From an uncultured Oscillospiraceae bacterium (GTDB lineage Bacteria > Bacillota > Clostridia > Oscillospirales > Oscillospiraceae): a DNA stretch of 64,000 bases. Each line of letters opens with the position of its first letter. Position 1 is the first letter of the stretch. A program made the translations under genes and the position numbers. A model generated the notes under the pieces. It was not told where the DNA came from. It saw only the letters and a program-made list of their open reading frames with translations, and searched no databases. Positions 42,257 to 51,736 of the stretch are shown here, piece by piece. The DNA lies in assembly GCA_934569045.1 (NCBI GenBank), contig CAKTJX010000003.1:1-64000 (forward strand), written 5' to 3'.

Positions 42257-42829
42257 TTATTGACGGAAGGTGATGTCGTGATCGGTCATGTGCTCCACAA
42301 TAGCCAGGGACTCCACCCGGACACCCTCGGCCCGCAGCGCGTCGCCGCCGCCCTGGAAGCCCTTCTCAATGGCAATGGCAGCACCGGCCACGGTGCCCCC
42401 CGCCTGGCGCACCAGCTCGGTCAGGCCGATCAAGGCCTTGCCGTTGGCCAGGAAATCATCCACCAGCAGCACCCGGTCCTTGGGGCCCAGGTAGTCGCTG
42501 CTGACCACAACGGTGTAATCCGTTCCGTGGGTGAAGGAGTGAACCACAGTGGAGTAGACAGAGCCATCCACATTGCTGGACTTGTGCTTCTTGGCAAAGA
42601 CCATGGGAACCCCCATCTCCATTGCCACCGCCGCGGCAATGGCAATGCCGGAGGACTCGATGGTCAGAACCTTGTTGACCCCGGCATCCTGATAGAGGGA
42701 AGCAAATTCTCTTGCCATCTCACCTAAAAAGGTGGAGTCAATCTGCTGGTTCAGGAAGCTGCCTACCTTCAGAATCCCGCCGGGGAGTACCTTTCCTTCG
42801 CGGAGGATCTTCTCTTCCATTGCTTTCAT
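42257..42829 (-). CDS. xpt: Xanthine phosphoribosyltransferase
   Basis: 190 aa, standard size. PRPP-binding motif VLLVDDFLANGKALIGL (about 118-134) and the purine-site stretch LTIESSGIAIAAAVAMEMGV. Makes XMP from xanthine and PRPP. The first ATG is taken, 11 bases after GGAG; a second Met three codons on is possible. Preceded by a guanine-class riboswitch and terminator, so it is shut off when guanine is plentiful. Confidence 0.95.
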   Translation of the reverse strand: MKAMEEKILREGKVLPGGILKVGSFLNQQIDSTFLGEMAREFASLYQDAGVNKVLTIESSGIAIAAAVAMEMGVPMVFAKKHKSSNVDGSVYSTVVHSFTHGTDYTVVVSSDYLGPKDRVLLVDDFLANGKALIGLTELVRQAGGTVAGAAIAIEKGFQGGGDALRAEGVRVESLAIVEHMTDHDITFRQ

Positions 42830-42859
42830 TGTTCAAAGCGCTCCTTTTTTCTAACAGTC

Positions 42860-42890
42860 AAAAAATCCGCGGACCTACTGATCCACGGAT
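42860..42890 (-). terminator. Riboswitch-controlled terminator before xpt
   Basis: ATCCGTGGA pairs with TCCGCGGAT (9 bp) and is followed by TTTTTT on the minus strand. This is the expression platform of the riboswitch at 42950-43015. Confidence 0.85.
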
Positions 42891-42949
42891 GCAAAAATGA
42901 GCAAACGCCTCCCAAAGCCACCCAAACCGGGGCCGGAACGCGCGTATTC

Positions 42950-43015
42950 TTTTTCACCAATGGTCGCAGCTTCCTGGCGCTGCGGTAGAAACTTTCGGGC
43001 CATGCATCCGAAATT
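42950..43015 (-). ncRNA. Guanine-class purine riboswitch
   Basis: Minus strand reads CATGGCCCGAAAGTTTCTACC: the P2 strand and the diagnostic J2/3 GTTTCTACC, followed by a P3 stem GCAGC/GCTGC and the closing GACCA. The C in GAC-CA at the specificity position points to guanine (adenine types have U). P1 closes with TTTC/GAAA-containing arms. Ligand binding is expected to favour the downstream terminator and turn off xpt and the transporter. Confidence 0.9.
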
Positions 43016-43043
43016 ACATCAGCTGTGTTCACTTGTTACGGTC

Positions 43044-43072
43044 ATGGTAATTCAAAATTCATCATTTGTCAA
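43044..43072 (-). promoter_or_regulatory. xpt promoter
   Basis: Minus strand TTGACA (43072-43067), 17 bp, TACCAT (43049-43044). Confidence 0.75.
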
Positions 43073-43148
43073 CATTTCCCGAAGCCCTTCTTCGTTTTTT
43101 TCGGTTTTACACAAAAAGCCGGTGAAATCCCCCGTTTTTTTTGACCGC

Positions 43149-43190
43149 AAAAAATCAGCCGGAGACGACCCCCGTCCCCGGCTGATTTTT
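43149..43190 (-). terminator. Terminator of the YhaM gene
   Basis: AAAATCAGCCGG.GACG pairs with CGTC.CCGGCTGATTTT; a T-run follows on the minus strand. Confidence 0.9.
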
Positions 43191-44140
43191 CATTCGTGGT
43201 GATAAATCCGCTTGTCCAGCGCGAAAATCCGGCTGCTGAAGCTGCCCTCCGGTACATTCGGCAGGTTTTCGGCGTAAATTTCCATGCGGCTGTCCATCAT
43301 GTCGATCTGGCTCAGCATTTCCGCCTCGGCAAACATGGGCCGCACCGCCGCGCCGAATTCCGGCTCCCCGTGGTGGGAGAGAACCATGTGCTGCAGCAGC
43401 AGGCTCTTCTCCTCCGGGGTTCCCAGCTCCGCGCAGACCTGGGCAATCTCCTGGGCGCCCATCACCAGATGCCCCAGCAGCTGCCCCTTGCGGGAATAGT
43501 CCGTCACAATGCCCAGCTGGGAAAAGGTAAACTCCCGCTCCTTGGCAAAGTCATGCAGGAGCGTGCCCGTCAGCAGCAGACTCCGGTCAATTATCTGGGG
43601 GTAGAGCCCCGCCAGGAAGTCCGCCAGGCGCATCATATTGGCCGTGTGCATCAGAAGCCCCGACAGGAAGCTGTGGTGCACGCTCTTCGCCGCGGGGATA
43701 TTCCGGAAGGTCTCCAGGTGCCGGGCGAGCATGGTCTTCGCCACCTGGCGGTAGTCGCCGTCCTCCATGGAGTCGATCAGGCGCTGCACCGCCTCCAGTG
43801 TCTTGTCCCGGTCAATGGGGGCCACGGGCACCAGCAGCGATGTATCATAGCTGTCCTCCGGAGTGGCCATGCGGATATTGGAGGCGGTGAGCTGGGCCGT
43901 GCCCCGGTATTCCGTCACGTCTCCCCGGACCTTGACCACCTTCCCCGCGTCCTCCGGCGCGCCCACCGGGCCGCTGTAATCCCAGGCCTTCAGGTCCAGA
44001 TTGCCGGACCGGTCCGAAATGGTGGCACTCAAAAAGGGCTTTCCGCTGTTGGAGGTCTTAATTTGCCCTTCCTTGAGAATATAAAATCCCTCCACCCGGT
44101 CTCCGGGGGTCATCTGGGAAATCTGCTTGTTGTATTCCAT
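43190..44140 (-). CDS. yhaM: YhaM-type 3'-5' exoribonuclease (OB fold plus HD)
   Basis: 316 aa from the ATG at 44140; the open frame runs on upstream into the repeat element and is not coding there. OB-fold nucleic-acid domain (about 15-85, GDRVEGFYILKEGQIKTSNS) followed by an HD phosphohydrolase domain with HHSFLSGLLMHTANM, LLTGTLLHDFAKE, GHLVMGA and LQHMVLSHHGEPEFG. YhaM enzymes trim single-stranded RNA (and DNA) from the 3' end with Mn/Co. Cytoplasmic. Downstream of pyrB but separated by the structured repeat. Confidence 0.9.
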   Translation of the reverse strand: MEYNKQISQMTPGDRVEGFYILKEGQIKTSNSGKPFLSATISDRSGNLDLKAWDYSGPVGAPEDAGKVVKVRGDVTEYRGTAQLTASNIRMATPEDSYDTSLLVPVAPIDRDKTLEAVQRLIDSMEDGDYRQVAKTMLARHLETFRNIPAAKSVHHSFLSGLLMHTANMMRLADFLAGLYPQIIDRSLLLTGTLLHDFAKEREFTFSQLGIVTDYSRKGQLLGHLVMGAQEIAQVCAELGTPEEKSLLLQHMVLSHHGEPEFGAAVRPMFAEAEMLSQIDMMDSRMEIYAENLPNVPEGSFSSRIFALDKRIYHHE

Positions 44141-44240
44141 CCTATCGACTCCTTTTCTCTGCCCATTATAACGGAACAAGCTGCCAATTGCAATACAAAG
44201 CCGCAAAACAAGCTTTATGGAATGCCCCAAGCGTCCTGTC

Positions 44241-44415
44241 AAAAAAGCCTCGCAGAGTTTGCCGACGAAAGTCGGCAAATAAAGTTGAATCATTTTCTGT
44301 CGGGGCGTGTACCTGACAGAAAATACTTCTCAGGCTGCAAGTGTGCGCCCGTAGGGCGTGCGCGCAGCAGACTGCAAAAGTTTGTTGGGAAAGCCCGTTA
44401 GGGCTTTCCCAACAG
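44241..44415 (-). repeat. Structured 3'-UTR repeat, copy 1
   Basis: Starts four bases after the pyrB stop and ends in AAAAAAGCCTCGCAGAG when read in plus sense. Holds the stems TTGGGAAAGCCC/GGGCTTTCCCAA, CGCCC-GTA-GGGCG, ATTTTCTGTC/GACAGAAAAT and GCCGAC-GAAA-GTCGGC. The first stem with the following CTTTT may end transcription of pyrB. Second copy at 60207-60398. Confidence 0.85.
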
Positions 44416-45498
44416 TTATTCAGCAATATGCTCGCAGTAGATGCAGCGGTGAATCCCCGCCGCCTTGTCGGTGAGGCGGAAAATCTGGGGCAGCTCCTGC
44501 TCCGTAGCGGTGATGCAGCGGGGGTTGCGGCAGACGAGATCGTAGCGCAGCTCTCCGGCAATAGGCTCCCGCTCCGGGTTCTCCTCCGCTTCCTTCAGAA
44601 GCTTCAGAATCAGGGCCATGCGCATATACTTGCCGTTCAGCGCCTGGCGGAAATAGGCAGCCCGGGGGTCATCGTCCACGGCCACGCTGATTTCGTTGAC
44701 TCTGGGCAGGGGGTGCAGCACGCACATGTGCTCCTTCGCCAGCTTCATCTTCTCCGTATCCAGAATGTAGCTGTCCTTCAGGCGGGCATAGGCATCGGGG
44801 TCAGAGAACCGCTCCCGCTGGATGCGGGTCATGTACAGCACGTCCAGGCCGGGCATGGCGTTCTCCAGAGAGGTGACCTCCTCATAGGGGATGCCGTTCT
44901 TCTCCAGCACGCCGAACTTCACATAGCCGGGGAGCCGCAGCTCCTCCGGGGAGATCAGCACCACCCGGATGCCGGTGTAGCGGCTCATGGCCTCAATGAG
45001 GGAGTGCACCGTGCGGCCGTATTTCAGGTCGCCGCAGAAGCCGATGGTCAGATCATTCAGCCGTCCCATTTCCCGGGAAATGGTCAGCAGGTCCGCCAAC
45101 GTCTGGGTGGGATGGTTGTGCATACCGTCACCGGCGTTGATCACCGGCACGGAGGCATTCCGGGAGGCAACGAAGGGCGCGCCGTCCTTGGGGTGCCGGA
45201 TGGCCATAATGTCCGCGTAGCAGCTGAGAATCTTGGCCGTGTCCGCCATGCTCTCGCCCTTGGAGGCAGAGGAGGAATTGGCGGAGGCAAAGCCCAGGAC
45301 GCTGCCGCCCAGCTCCAGCATGGCCGCCTCAAAGCTCAGGCGGGTCCGGGTGGAGGGCTCATAGAAAAGGGTGGCCAGCTTCTTATACTTGCAGCTCTCC
45401 CGGTACTTCTCCGGGTGGGCGATAATGTCCTTGGCCGTGGCAATGAGCCCGTCCAGCTCCTCCGCAGACAGGTCCAGGATGCTATTTAAACTTCTCAT
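44416..45498 (-). CDS. pyrB: Aspartate carbamoyltransferase with fused PyrI-type zinc domain
   Basis: 360 aa. Residues 1-305 are a complete catalytic chain: [13 protein letters not shown] (carbamoyl phosphate), [24 protein letters not shown] and [10 protein letters not shown]. The last 45 residues carry C323-x4-C328-x23-C352-x2-C355, exactly the zinc-site spacing of the E. coli regulatory chain PyrI (109, 114, 138, 141), but the nucleotide-binding allosteric domain of PyrI is absent. Makes carbamoyl aspartate, the second step of pyrimidine synthesis. Last gene of the operon; overlaps pyrE by four bases. Confidence 0.93.
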   Translation of the reverse strand: MRSLNSILDLSAEELDGLIATAKDIIAHPEKYRESCKYKKLATLFYEPSTRTRLSFEAAMLELGGSVLGFASANSSSASKGESMADTAKILSCYADIMAIRHPKDGAPFVASRNASVPVINAGDGMHNHPTQTLADLLTISREMGRLNDLTIGFCGDLKYGRTVHSLIEAMSRYTGIRVVLISPEELRLPGYVKFGVLEKNGIPYEEVTSLENAMPGLDVLYMTRIQRERFSDPDAYARLKDSYILDTEKMKLAKEHMCVLHPLPRVNEISVAVDDDPRAAYFRQALNGKYMRMALILKLLKEAEENPEREPIAGELRYDLVCRNPRCITATEQELPQIFRLTDKAAGIHRCIYCEHIAE

Positions 45499-46151
45499 GC
45501 CTTGCCTCCGTTCACAGCCAGGTAGGCCCGAATCCGGGCCACATTTTCCGCGTTCTTGGGGTCCTCTTCCAGATACTCGACGATGTCATACACATCCACC
45601 ACGGAGTACACCGGGAAGCCGAACTCCTCCTCTACCTCTTCCATGGCCAGCTTTTCGCCCTTGCCCCGCTCCTTGCGGTCCACCATGATAAATGTTGCTG
45701 CAACCTTGACGCCCTCCAGCTGCTTCAGAATCGCCATGCTCTCCCGGATGGCGGTTCCGGCGGTAATCACGTCCTCGGTGATGACCACCTCTTCCCCGGC
45801 CTTCGGCACATAGCCCACGAACACGCCGCCCTCGCCGTGATCCTTGGCCTCCTTCCGGTTGAAGAAGAAGGGCACGTCCAGCCCCTCCTTGCTCAGAGCC
45901 ACCGCGGCGGACACGGCAATGGAGATGCCCTTGTAGGCGGGGCCGTAGAGGACGGCCCGCTTGTCGCCCAGCTTCTCTTTATAGGCCCGGGCGTAGAACT
46001 CGCCCAGGGTGGCAATCTCCCTGCCGGTTTTGATCATGCCGGCATTGATGAAATAGGGAATCTTCCGGCCGGATTTGGCGGTGAAGTCACCGAATTTCAG
46101 CACACCGGCATTTTCCAGGAACTCAATAAACTCTCTTTTGTAGCTTTCCAT
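45495..46151 (-). CDS. pyrE: Orotate phosphoribosyltransferase
   Basis: 218 aa. PRPP loop [19 protein letters not shown] (about 115-133), the flexible loop [14 protein letters not shown] and [19 protein letters not shown]. Forms OMP from orotate and PRPP. Twelve bases downstream of pyrF and overlapping pyrB by four. Confidence 0.95.
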   Translation of the reverse strand: MESYKREFIEFLENAGVLKFGDFTAKSGRKIPYFINAGMIKTGREIATLGEFYARAYKEKLGDKRAVLYGPAYKGISIAVSAAVALSKEGLDVPFFFNRKEAKDHGEGGVFVGYVPKAGEEVVITEDVITAGTAIRESMAILKQLEGVKVAATFIMVDRKERGKGEKLAMEEVEEEFGFPVYSVVDVYDIVEYLEEDPKNAENVARIRAYLAVNGGKA

Positions 46152-46163
46152 GGCGTTTCTCCT

Positions 46164-46862
46164 TTAGTCGACAAATTCCGCCACGCACCGCTCATAGGCG
46201 GCTACGGGGTCGGCGGCGGCGGTGATGGGACGGCCCACCACAATGTAATCCGAGCCAATGGCCTTAGCGGCGGCGGGGGTCATAACCCGCTTCTGATCGC
46301 CAATATCCCCATCCGCAAAGCGGACACCAGGGGTGATGGTGAGGAAATTCTTTCCACAGACGTTGTGGACTTTTTCCGCCTCCAGAGGGGAGCACACCAC
46401 GCCGTCCAGCCCGGCGTTCTTGGCTGTCTCGGCATAGTGCATCACCACCTGGTCAATGGGGGCGTGGATCATCAGGTCCCGCTCCATGGACTCCTGGTCG
46501 GTGGAGGTCAGCTGGGTCACGGCAATCAGCAGGGGCCGGGTGCCGTCAGGCCGGGTGAGGCCCTCCAAGGCCGCCTGCATCATGGCGGTGGTTCCGGCTG
46601 CGTGGAGGTTGGTGATATCCACATCCAGATTCCGCAGCACAGCCATGGACTTCTTCACGGTGTTGGGAATGTCGTGGAGCTTCAGGTCCAGAAAAATCTT
46701 ATGGCCTCTGGCCTTGATCTGCCGGACGATCTCCGGGCCCTCGGCGTAGTACAGCTCCATGCCGATCTTTACAAAGGGCTTTCTGCCGGTGAACTTATCC
46801 AGGAACGCGAAGGTCTGCTCCGCGCTGGAAAAGTCACAGGCTACAATCACGTCTTTACCCAT
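46164..46862 (-). CDS. pyrF: Orotidine 5'-phosphate decarboxylase
   Basis: 232 aa, class 1. Catalytic motif FLDLKLHDIPNTV (Lys and Asp of the charge network, about 58-70), phosphate loop VVGRPIT near 212 and TPGVRFADGD. Converts OMP to UMP. Overlaps the end of pyrD by eight bases. Confidence 0.96.
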   Translation of the reverse strand: MGKDVIVACDFSSAEQTFAFLDKFTGRKPFVKIGMELYYAEGPEIVRQIKARGHKIFLDLKLHDIPNTVKKSMAVLRNLDVDITNLHAAGTTAMMQAALEGLTRPDGTRPLLIAVTQLTSTDQESMERDLMIHAPIDQVVMHYAETAKNAGLDGVVCSPLEAEKVHNVCGKNFLTITPGVRFADGDIGDQKRVMTPAAAKAIGSDYIVVGRPITAAADPVAAYERCVAEFVD

Positions 46863-47772
46863 TTTCCTGTGCGCCTCCTATAATATCCTTCAGATTTTCG
46901 ATTCGGTACGCCTGCATTACCTTCGGCAGGTCCGCAATAATCCGCTGGCAGGCCCAGGGGTCCACCAGGTTGGCGGCTCCCACTTCCACAGCGGTGGCCC
47001 CCGCCAGCATCATTTCCAGCACATCCTCGGCGCTCTGCACGCCGCCCATGCCGATGACGGGAATCTTCACCGCCTTGGCAACCTGGTAGACCATCCGCAC
47101 CGCCACCGGGAAGATGCCGGGGCCGGAGTAGCCGCCCATGGTATTGGCGATCACGGGCTTTCTGCGCCGCAGGTCAATGCGCATGCCCAGCATGGTATTG
47201 ATCAGGCTGATGCCGTCAGCCCCCGCGTCCTCGCAGGCCTTGGCAATGGACACAATGTCCGTCACATTGGGCGAGAGCTTCACGATCACCGGCTTGGTGG
47301 TGACCGCCTTGACAGCCCTAGTGACCGCCGCCGCGGCGGCGGGGTCTGTGCCGAAGCTCATGCCGCCGCCGTGGACATTGGGGCAGCTGACGTTGACCTC
47401 CAGCCAGCCCACCTGGGGCTCTCTGTCCAGCTTCTCGCAGGTATAGGCGTAGTCCGCCACGGAAAAGCCGGAGACATTGGCCATCACCGGCTTGTGAAAG
47501 CAGGCTTTCAGCCTGGGCAGCTCCTGGGCAATCACCGCCTCCACGCCGGGATTCTGGAGCCCCACGGCATTGATCATGCCGCCGGGGCACTCCGCGATGC
47601 GGGGGGTGGGGTTGCCGAACCGGGGCTCCTTGGTGGTGCCCTTAAAGGAGAAGGTGCCGAGCATATTGATATCGTACAGCTCCGCGAATTCATAGCCGTA
47701 GCCGAAGGTGCCGGAGGCGGGAATGACGGGGTTATCCAGCTCAATGCCGCAGAGATTCACGTTCAATCCCAT
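46855..47772 (-). CDS. pyrD: Dihydroorotate dehydrogenase (class 1B, NAD-linked)
   Basis: 305 aa. FMN-barrel enzyme with N-terminal IPASGTFGYGYEF, the catalytic loop EVNVSCPNVHGGGMSFG (Cys of class 1 enzymes, about 128-144) and GMGGVQSAEDVLEMMLAGAT. Class 1B members pair with PyrK to pass electrons to NAD, and pyrK lies directly upstream, overlapping by ten bases. Confidence 0.95.
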   Translation of the reverse strand: MGLNVNLCGIELDNPVIPASGTFGYGYEFAELYDINMLGTFSFKGTTKEPRFGNPTPRIAECPGGMINAVGLQNPGVEAVIAQELPRLKACFHKPVMANVSGFSVADYAYTCEKLDREPQVGWLEVNVSCPNVHGGGMSFGTDPAAAAAVTRAVKAVTTKPVIVKLSPNVTDIVSIAKACEDAGADGISLINTMLGMRIDLRRRKPVIANTMGGYSGPGIFPVAVRMVYQVAKAVKIPVIGMGGVQSAEDVLEMMLAGATAVEVGAANLVDPWACQRIIADLPKVMQAYRIENLKDIIGGAQENG

Positions 47773-48497
47773 AGAATTTCCTCCTTCTTCATCACGGGGC
47801 CATCCTTGCAGATGCGCTTGTTTCCGGTGAGGGTCTTGCAGGAGCAGCCCATGCAGGCGCCGAAGCCGCAGCCCATCCGCTCCTCAAAGCTCATCTGGCC
47901 GGAGGTATTGGAAGCTTTGTACAGGGCTTTCAGCATGGGCTCCGGGCCGCAGGCGCAGAAGTGGGTGTAAGATAACCCCTGCATGGCATCGGTGACGAAG
48001 CCCTTGACCCCATAGGAGCCGTCCGCCGTGGCAACGGTGACGGCGCAGCCCAGGGCCTTGAACGCCTCTTCAAAGAAGATTTCCGAAGCGATGTTGAAGC
48101 CCAGAATCACCTGAACCTGCTTTCCCTGCTCCCGGAGCTTCTTTGCAAGATAGTACATGGGCGGTACGCCCACGCCCCCGCCTACCAGCAGAGGGGCCTC
48201 CCCGGTCAGCTCCAAGTCATACCCGTTGCCCAGGCCTGTCAGCAGGTCCAGCTTCTCGCCTTTGGCCATGGCCGCCAGCTGGGCGGTGCCATGGCCCACC
48301 ACCTTATAGACGATGGTGAGCACGCCGTCCTCGCAGTCGCACACGGAGATGGGGCGGCGCAGGAATTTCCCGGTGAGCCGGATGTTCACGAACTGCCCCG
48401 GGGCGGTAATGGCGGAGGTATCCCCCGCCAGCGTCATGCGGTAGACGCTGGCGGTCAGGGCCTCATTGGTTAAAATCTCAAAAATACCTTGTTTCAT
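47763..48497 (-). CDS. pyrK: Dihydroorotate dehydrogenase electron transfer subunit
   Basis: 244 aa from the ATG at 48497; a TTG at 48515 inside carB is the alternative. FAD domain (GQFVNIRLTGKFLRRPISVC), NAD domain (PLLVGGGVGVPPMYYLAKKL) and C-terminal 2Fe-2S set CGFGACMGCSCKTL...C. Transfers electrons from the PyrD flavin to NAD. Follows carB within eight bases. Confidence 0.94.
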   Translation of the reverse strand: MKQGIFEILTNEALTASVYRMTLAGDTSAITAPGQFVNIRLTGKFLRRPISVCDCEDGVLTIVYKVVGHGTAQLAAMAKGEKLDLLTGLGNGYDLELTGEAPLLVGGGVGVPPMYYLAKKLREQGKQVQVILGFNIASEIFFEEAFKALGCAVTVATADGSYGVKGFVTDAMQGLSYTHFCACGPEPMLKALYKASNTSGQMSFEERMGCGFGACMGCSCKTLTGNKRICKDGPVMKKEEILWD

Positions 48498-48504
48498 AGC
48501 TTTC

Positions 48505-51500
48505 TCACGCGTCAATGGTGGAGATGGTCAGGGTGGTCTCCTCCAGCACATCCAGCAGCACCTTTACAGTGTCCAGGGCCGTGAACAGCGTCACATTGTA
48601 CTCCGTGCAGATCTGGCGGATCTGGATGCCGTCAGAGGCGTTGGAGCCGGGGTCCCGGGTGTTGATGACGTAGGCAATGTGGCCCTGGCGCAGGGCATTG
48701 GGGATTTCCTCGCTGCCATCGCTGATCTTCCGCAGGGCGTGGGTGCGGATGCCGTTGGCCTTCAGGAACTGGGCGGTGCCGGTGGTGGCCTCAATGTTGA
48801 AGCCCAGCTGATAGAACCGGCGGATCAGCGGCAGGGCCTCCTCCTTGTCCTTGTCGGCGATGGTGGCCAGCACGGTGCCGTAGTTCTGCAGCCGCATGCC
48901 GGAGGCCTGCAGGGCCTTGTAGAGGGCTCTCGTCAGGGTCCGGTCATAGCCGATGGCCTCGCCGGTAGACTTCATTTCCGGGGACAGGTAGGCATCCAGG
49001 CCCCGGATCTTATTGAAGGAGAACACGGGTGCCTTGACGTACCAGCGGCTCTTCTCGGTGGGGTAGATATCGAAGATGCCCAGTTCCTTCAGGCTCTTGC
49101 CCAGGATGACCTCCGTGGCAATGTCCGCCAGGGAATAGCCGGTGGCCTTGCTCAGGAAGGGCACCGTCCGGGAGGAACGGGGGTTTACTTCAATGATATA
49201 CACATTGTCCTGCTTGTCCACAATAAACTGGATATTAAACAGGCCCACAATGCCGATACCGAGACCCAGCTTCTTGGCGTACTGCAAAATGATGCCCTTG
49301 ACCTTGTCGGAGATGGAGAAGGGGGGATACACGGAGATGGAGTCGCCGGAGTGGACGCCGGTGCGCTCCACCAGCTCCATGATGCCAGGGACGAACACAT
49401 CCCGTCCATCGCAGATGGCGTCGATCTCCACTTCCCGGCCCTCGATATACTTATCCACCAGCACGGGCTTGTCCTCGTCGATCTCTACCGCGGTGCGCAG
49501 GTAGTGGCGCAGCTGCTCCTCGTTGGCCACAATCTGCATGGCCCGGCCGCCAAGAACGAAGCTGGGCCGCACCAGCACGGGATAGCCGATCTCCGCCGCG
49601 GCGGCAATGCCGTCCTCAATCTTGGTCACCGCCTTGCCCTTGGCCCGGGGGATGTTCAGCTCGTTCAGTAGGTTCTCAAACTCGTTGCGGTCCTCAGCCC
49701 GGTCAATGGCGGCGCAGTCGGTGCCGATGATCTTCACGCCCCGCTCCATCAGCGGGTCCGCCAGATTGATGGCCGTCTGGCCGCCCAGGGAGGCGATGAC
49801 CCCCTCCGGGTCCTCAAAGTGCAGAATGTTCATCACATCCTCCGGGGTCAGAGGCTCGAAGTACAGCTTGTCGGCAGTGGTATAGTCGGTGGAGACCGTC
49901 TCCGGGTTGTTGTTGATGATGATGGCCTCATAGCCCTCGGAGCGGATGGTGTTCACCGCATGGACGGTGGAGTAGTCAAATTCCACGCCCTGGCCGATGC
50001 GGATGGGGCCGGCGCCCAGCACCACGATCTTCTTTTTCTCCGTCAGGCGGGAGTCATTCTCCCCGGTGTAGGAGGAGTAGAAATAGGGAATATAGGCTCC
50101 CGTGTGGCAGGTATCCACCATGCGGTACACGGGGAAGATTTCCTTTTCGCAGCGCAGACGGTACACGTCCAGCTCCTTCACGCCCCAGAGCATGGCAATG
50201 AACTTATCTCCAAAGCCCATGGCCTTGGCCTTTTTCAGGGTCTCCACGTCCATGGGATTGGCCTTCAGCTCCCGCTCCATGTGCACGATCTTTTCAATGG
50301 AACGGATAAAGAAGGGGGTGATCTGGGTTACTTCATAGATTTTCTCAATGCTGACATCCCGGCGCAGCAGCTCCGCCACGGCGAAGATGGTGTCGTCCCG
50401 GAACTGCTTCAGATATTCCAGAATCTCCTCCGTCTCCATGTGGTCAAATTTCGGCATATAGAAGTGGCACACGCCGATCTCCAGGGACCGGACGGACTTC
50501 AGCAGGCACTCCTCCAGGTTGGAGCCGATGCCCATGACCTCACCGGTGGCCTTCATCTGGGTGCCCAAGGTGTTGGCCGCGGAGGCGAACTTGTCAAAGG
50601 GGAACCGGGGCAGCTTGGCAACCACATAGTCCAGGCTCGGCTCAAAGGCGGCGTTGGTATTGGCAATCTTGATGTCCTCCAGAGCCATGCCCACGGCGAT
50701 CTTGGCGGTGACCCGGGCAATGGGGTAGCCGGAGGCCTTGGAGGCCAGAGCGGAGGACCGGGACACCCGGGGGTTGACCTCGATCAGATAGTACTCGGAG
50801 GAGTTGGGGTTCAGCGCGAACTGCACATTGCAACCGCCCTCAATTTTCAGCTCCCGGATGATCTTGATGGCGGAGTCGTTCAGCATCTTTAGATCGTGGT
50901 CATTCAGGGTCATGATGGGAGCCACCACCAGGGAGTCGCCGGTGTGCACGCCCACGGGGTCGATGTTCTCCATGCCGCAGATGGTGATGGCATGGTCGTT
51001 GGAGTCCCGCATGACCTCAAACTCGATTTCCTTATAGCCCTTGACGGACTTCTCAATGAGCACCTGATGAACGGGGGACAGCCTGAAGGCGTTCAGGCCG
51101 ATCTCCACCAGCTCCTCCTCATTGTAGGCAAAGCCGCCGCCGGTGCCGCCCAGGGTAAAGGCGGGGCGCAGAACCACGGGATAGCCGATGTGCTTGGCCG
51201 CCTCCTTGGCCTCTTCCAGAGAATAGGTGATCTCGGAGGGAATGACAGGCTCCCCGATGGATTGGCACAGCTCCTTGAAGAGCTCCCGGTCCTCTGCCCG
51301 CTCGATGGAGGTGGAGGAGGTGCCCAGCAGCTGCACGTTGCACTCCTTCAGAATGCCCTTCTTCTCCAGCTGCATAGCCAGGTTCAGGCCGGTCTGGCCG
51401 CCGATGCCGGGAACGATGGCATCGGGCCGCTCATAGCGGATGATCTTGGCGATATATTCCAGGGTCAGGGGCTCCATATAGACCTTGTCCGCAATGGTAG

Positions 51501-51672
51501 TGTCGGTCATGATGGTAGCCGGGTTGGAGTTGCACAGCACCACCTCATAGCCCTCTTCCTTCAGGGCCAGGCAGGCCTGGGTGCCGGCGTAGTCAAATTC
51601 AGCCGCCTGCCCGATGACGATGGGGCCGGAGCCGATGATCAGGATTTTCTTGATGTCTGTTCTCTTTGCCAT
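48505..51672 (-). CDS. carB: Carbamoyl-phosphate synthase large subunit
   Basis: 1055 aa from the ATG at 51672 (MAKRTDIKKILIIGSGPIVI). Two homologous ATP-grasp halves with GGTGGGFAYNEEEL in the first and a matching half starting KKIVVLGAGPIRIGQGVEFD near 550, then the MGS-like allosteric end. Makes carbamoyl phosphate from bicarbonate, ammonia and two ATP. The glutaminase subunit gene carA is not next to it nor elsewhere in the window, so it must lie outside. Confidence 0.96.
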   Translation of the reverse strand: MAKRTDIKKILIIGSGPIVIGQAAEFDYAGTQACLALKEEGYEVVLCNSNPATIMTDTTIADKVYMEPLTLEYIAKIIRYERPDAIVPGIGGQTGLNLAMQLEKKGILKECNVQLLGTSSTSIERAEDRELFKELCQSIGEPVIPSEITYSLEEAKEAAKHIGYPVVLRPAFTLGGTGGGFAYNEEELVEIGLNAFRLSPVHQVLIEKSVKGYKEIEFEVMRDSNDHAITICGMENIDPVGVHTGDSLVVAPIMTLNDHDLKMLNDSAIKIIRELKIEGGCNVQFALNPNSSEYYLIEVNPRVSRSSALASKASGYPIARVTAKIAVGMALEDIKIANTNAAFEPSLDYVVAKLPRFPFDKFASAANTLGTQMKATGEVMGIGSNLEECLLKSVRSLEIGVCHFYMPKFDHMETEEILEYLKQFRDDTIFAVAELLRRDVSIEKIYEVTQITPFFIRSIEKIVHMERELKANPMDVETLKKAKAMGFGDKFIAMLWGVKELDVYRLRCEKEIFPVYRMVDTCHTGAYIPYFYSSYTGENDSRLTEKKKIVVLGAGPIRIGQGVEFDYSTVHAVNTIRSEGYEAIIINNNPETVSTDYTTADKLYFEPLTPEDVMNILHFEDPEGVIASLGGQTAINLADPLMERGVKIIGTDCAAIDRAEDRNEFENLLNELNIPRAKGKAVTKIEDGIAAAAEIGYPVLVRPSFVLGGRAMQIVANEEQLRHYLRTAVEIDEDKPVLVDKYIEGREVEIDAICDGRDVFVPGIMELVERTGVHSGDSISVYPPFSISDKVKGIILQYAKKLGLGIGIVGLFNIQFIVDKQDNVYIIEVNPRSSRTVPFLSKATGYSLADIATEVILGKSLKELGIFDIYPTEKSRWYVKAPVFSFNKIRGLDAYLSPEMKSTGEAIGYDRTLTRALYKALQASGMRLQNYGTVLATIADKDKEEALPLIRRFYQLGFNIEATTGTAQFLKANGIRTHALRKISDGSEEIPNALRQGHIAYVINTRDPGSNASDGIQIRQICTEYNVTLFTALDTVKVLLDVLEETTLTISTIDA

Positions 51673-51736
51673 ATTTCTTTCCTCCAAATGTTGCTCTATC
51701 CTAAATTTTTTCCTATGCGAATATCTTTATGCACCT

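Noticed and set aside
40697..42727. Rightward frame of about 676 codons opposite the binding lipoprotein
   Set aside because: Antisense to a gene with a textbook lipoprotein signal and BMP motifs; Gly/Val-rich composition is an artefact of the frame.
44197..44401. Frames reading SLAEFADESRQI...KYFSGCKCA in the two structured repeats
   Set aside because: The same peptide appears in both copies only because the DNA is repeated; substitutions follow stem pairing, not codon rules, and no ribosome site is present.
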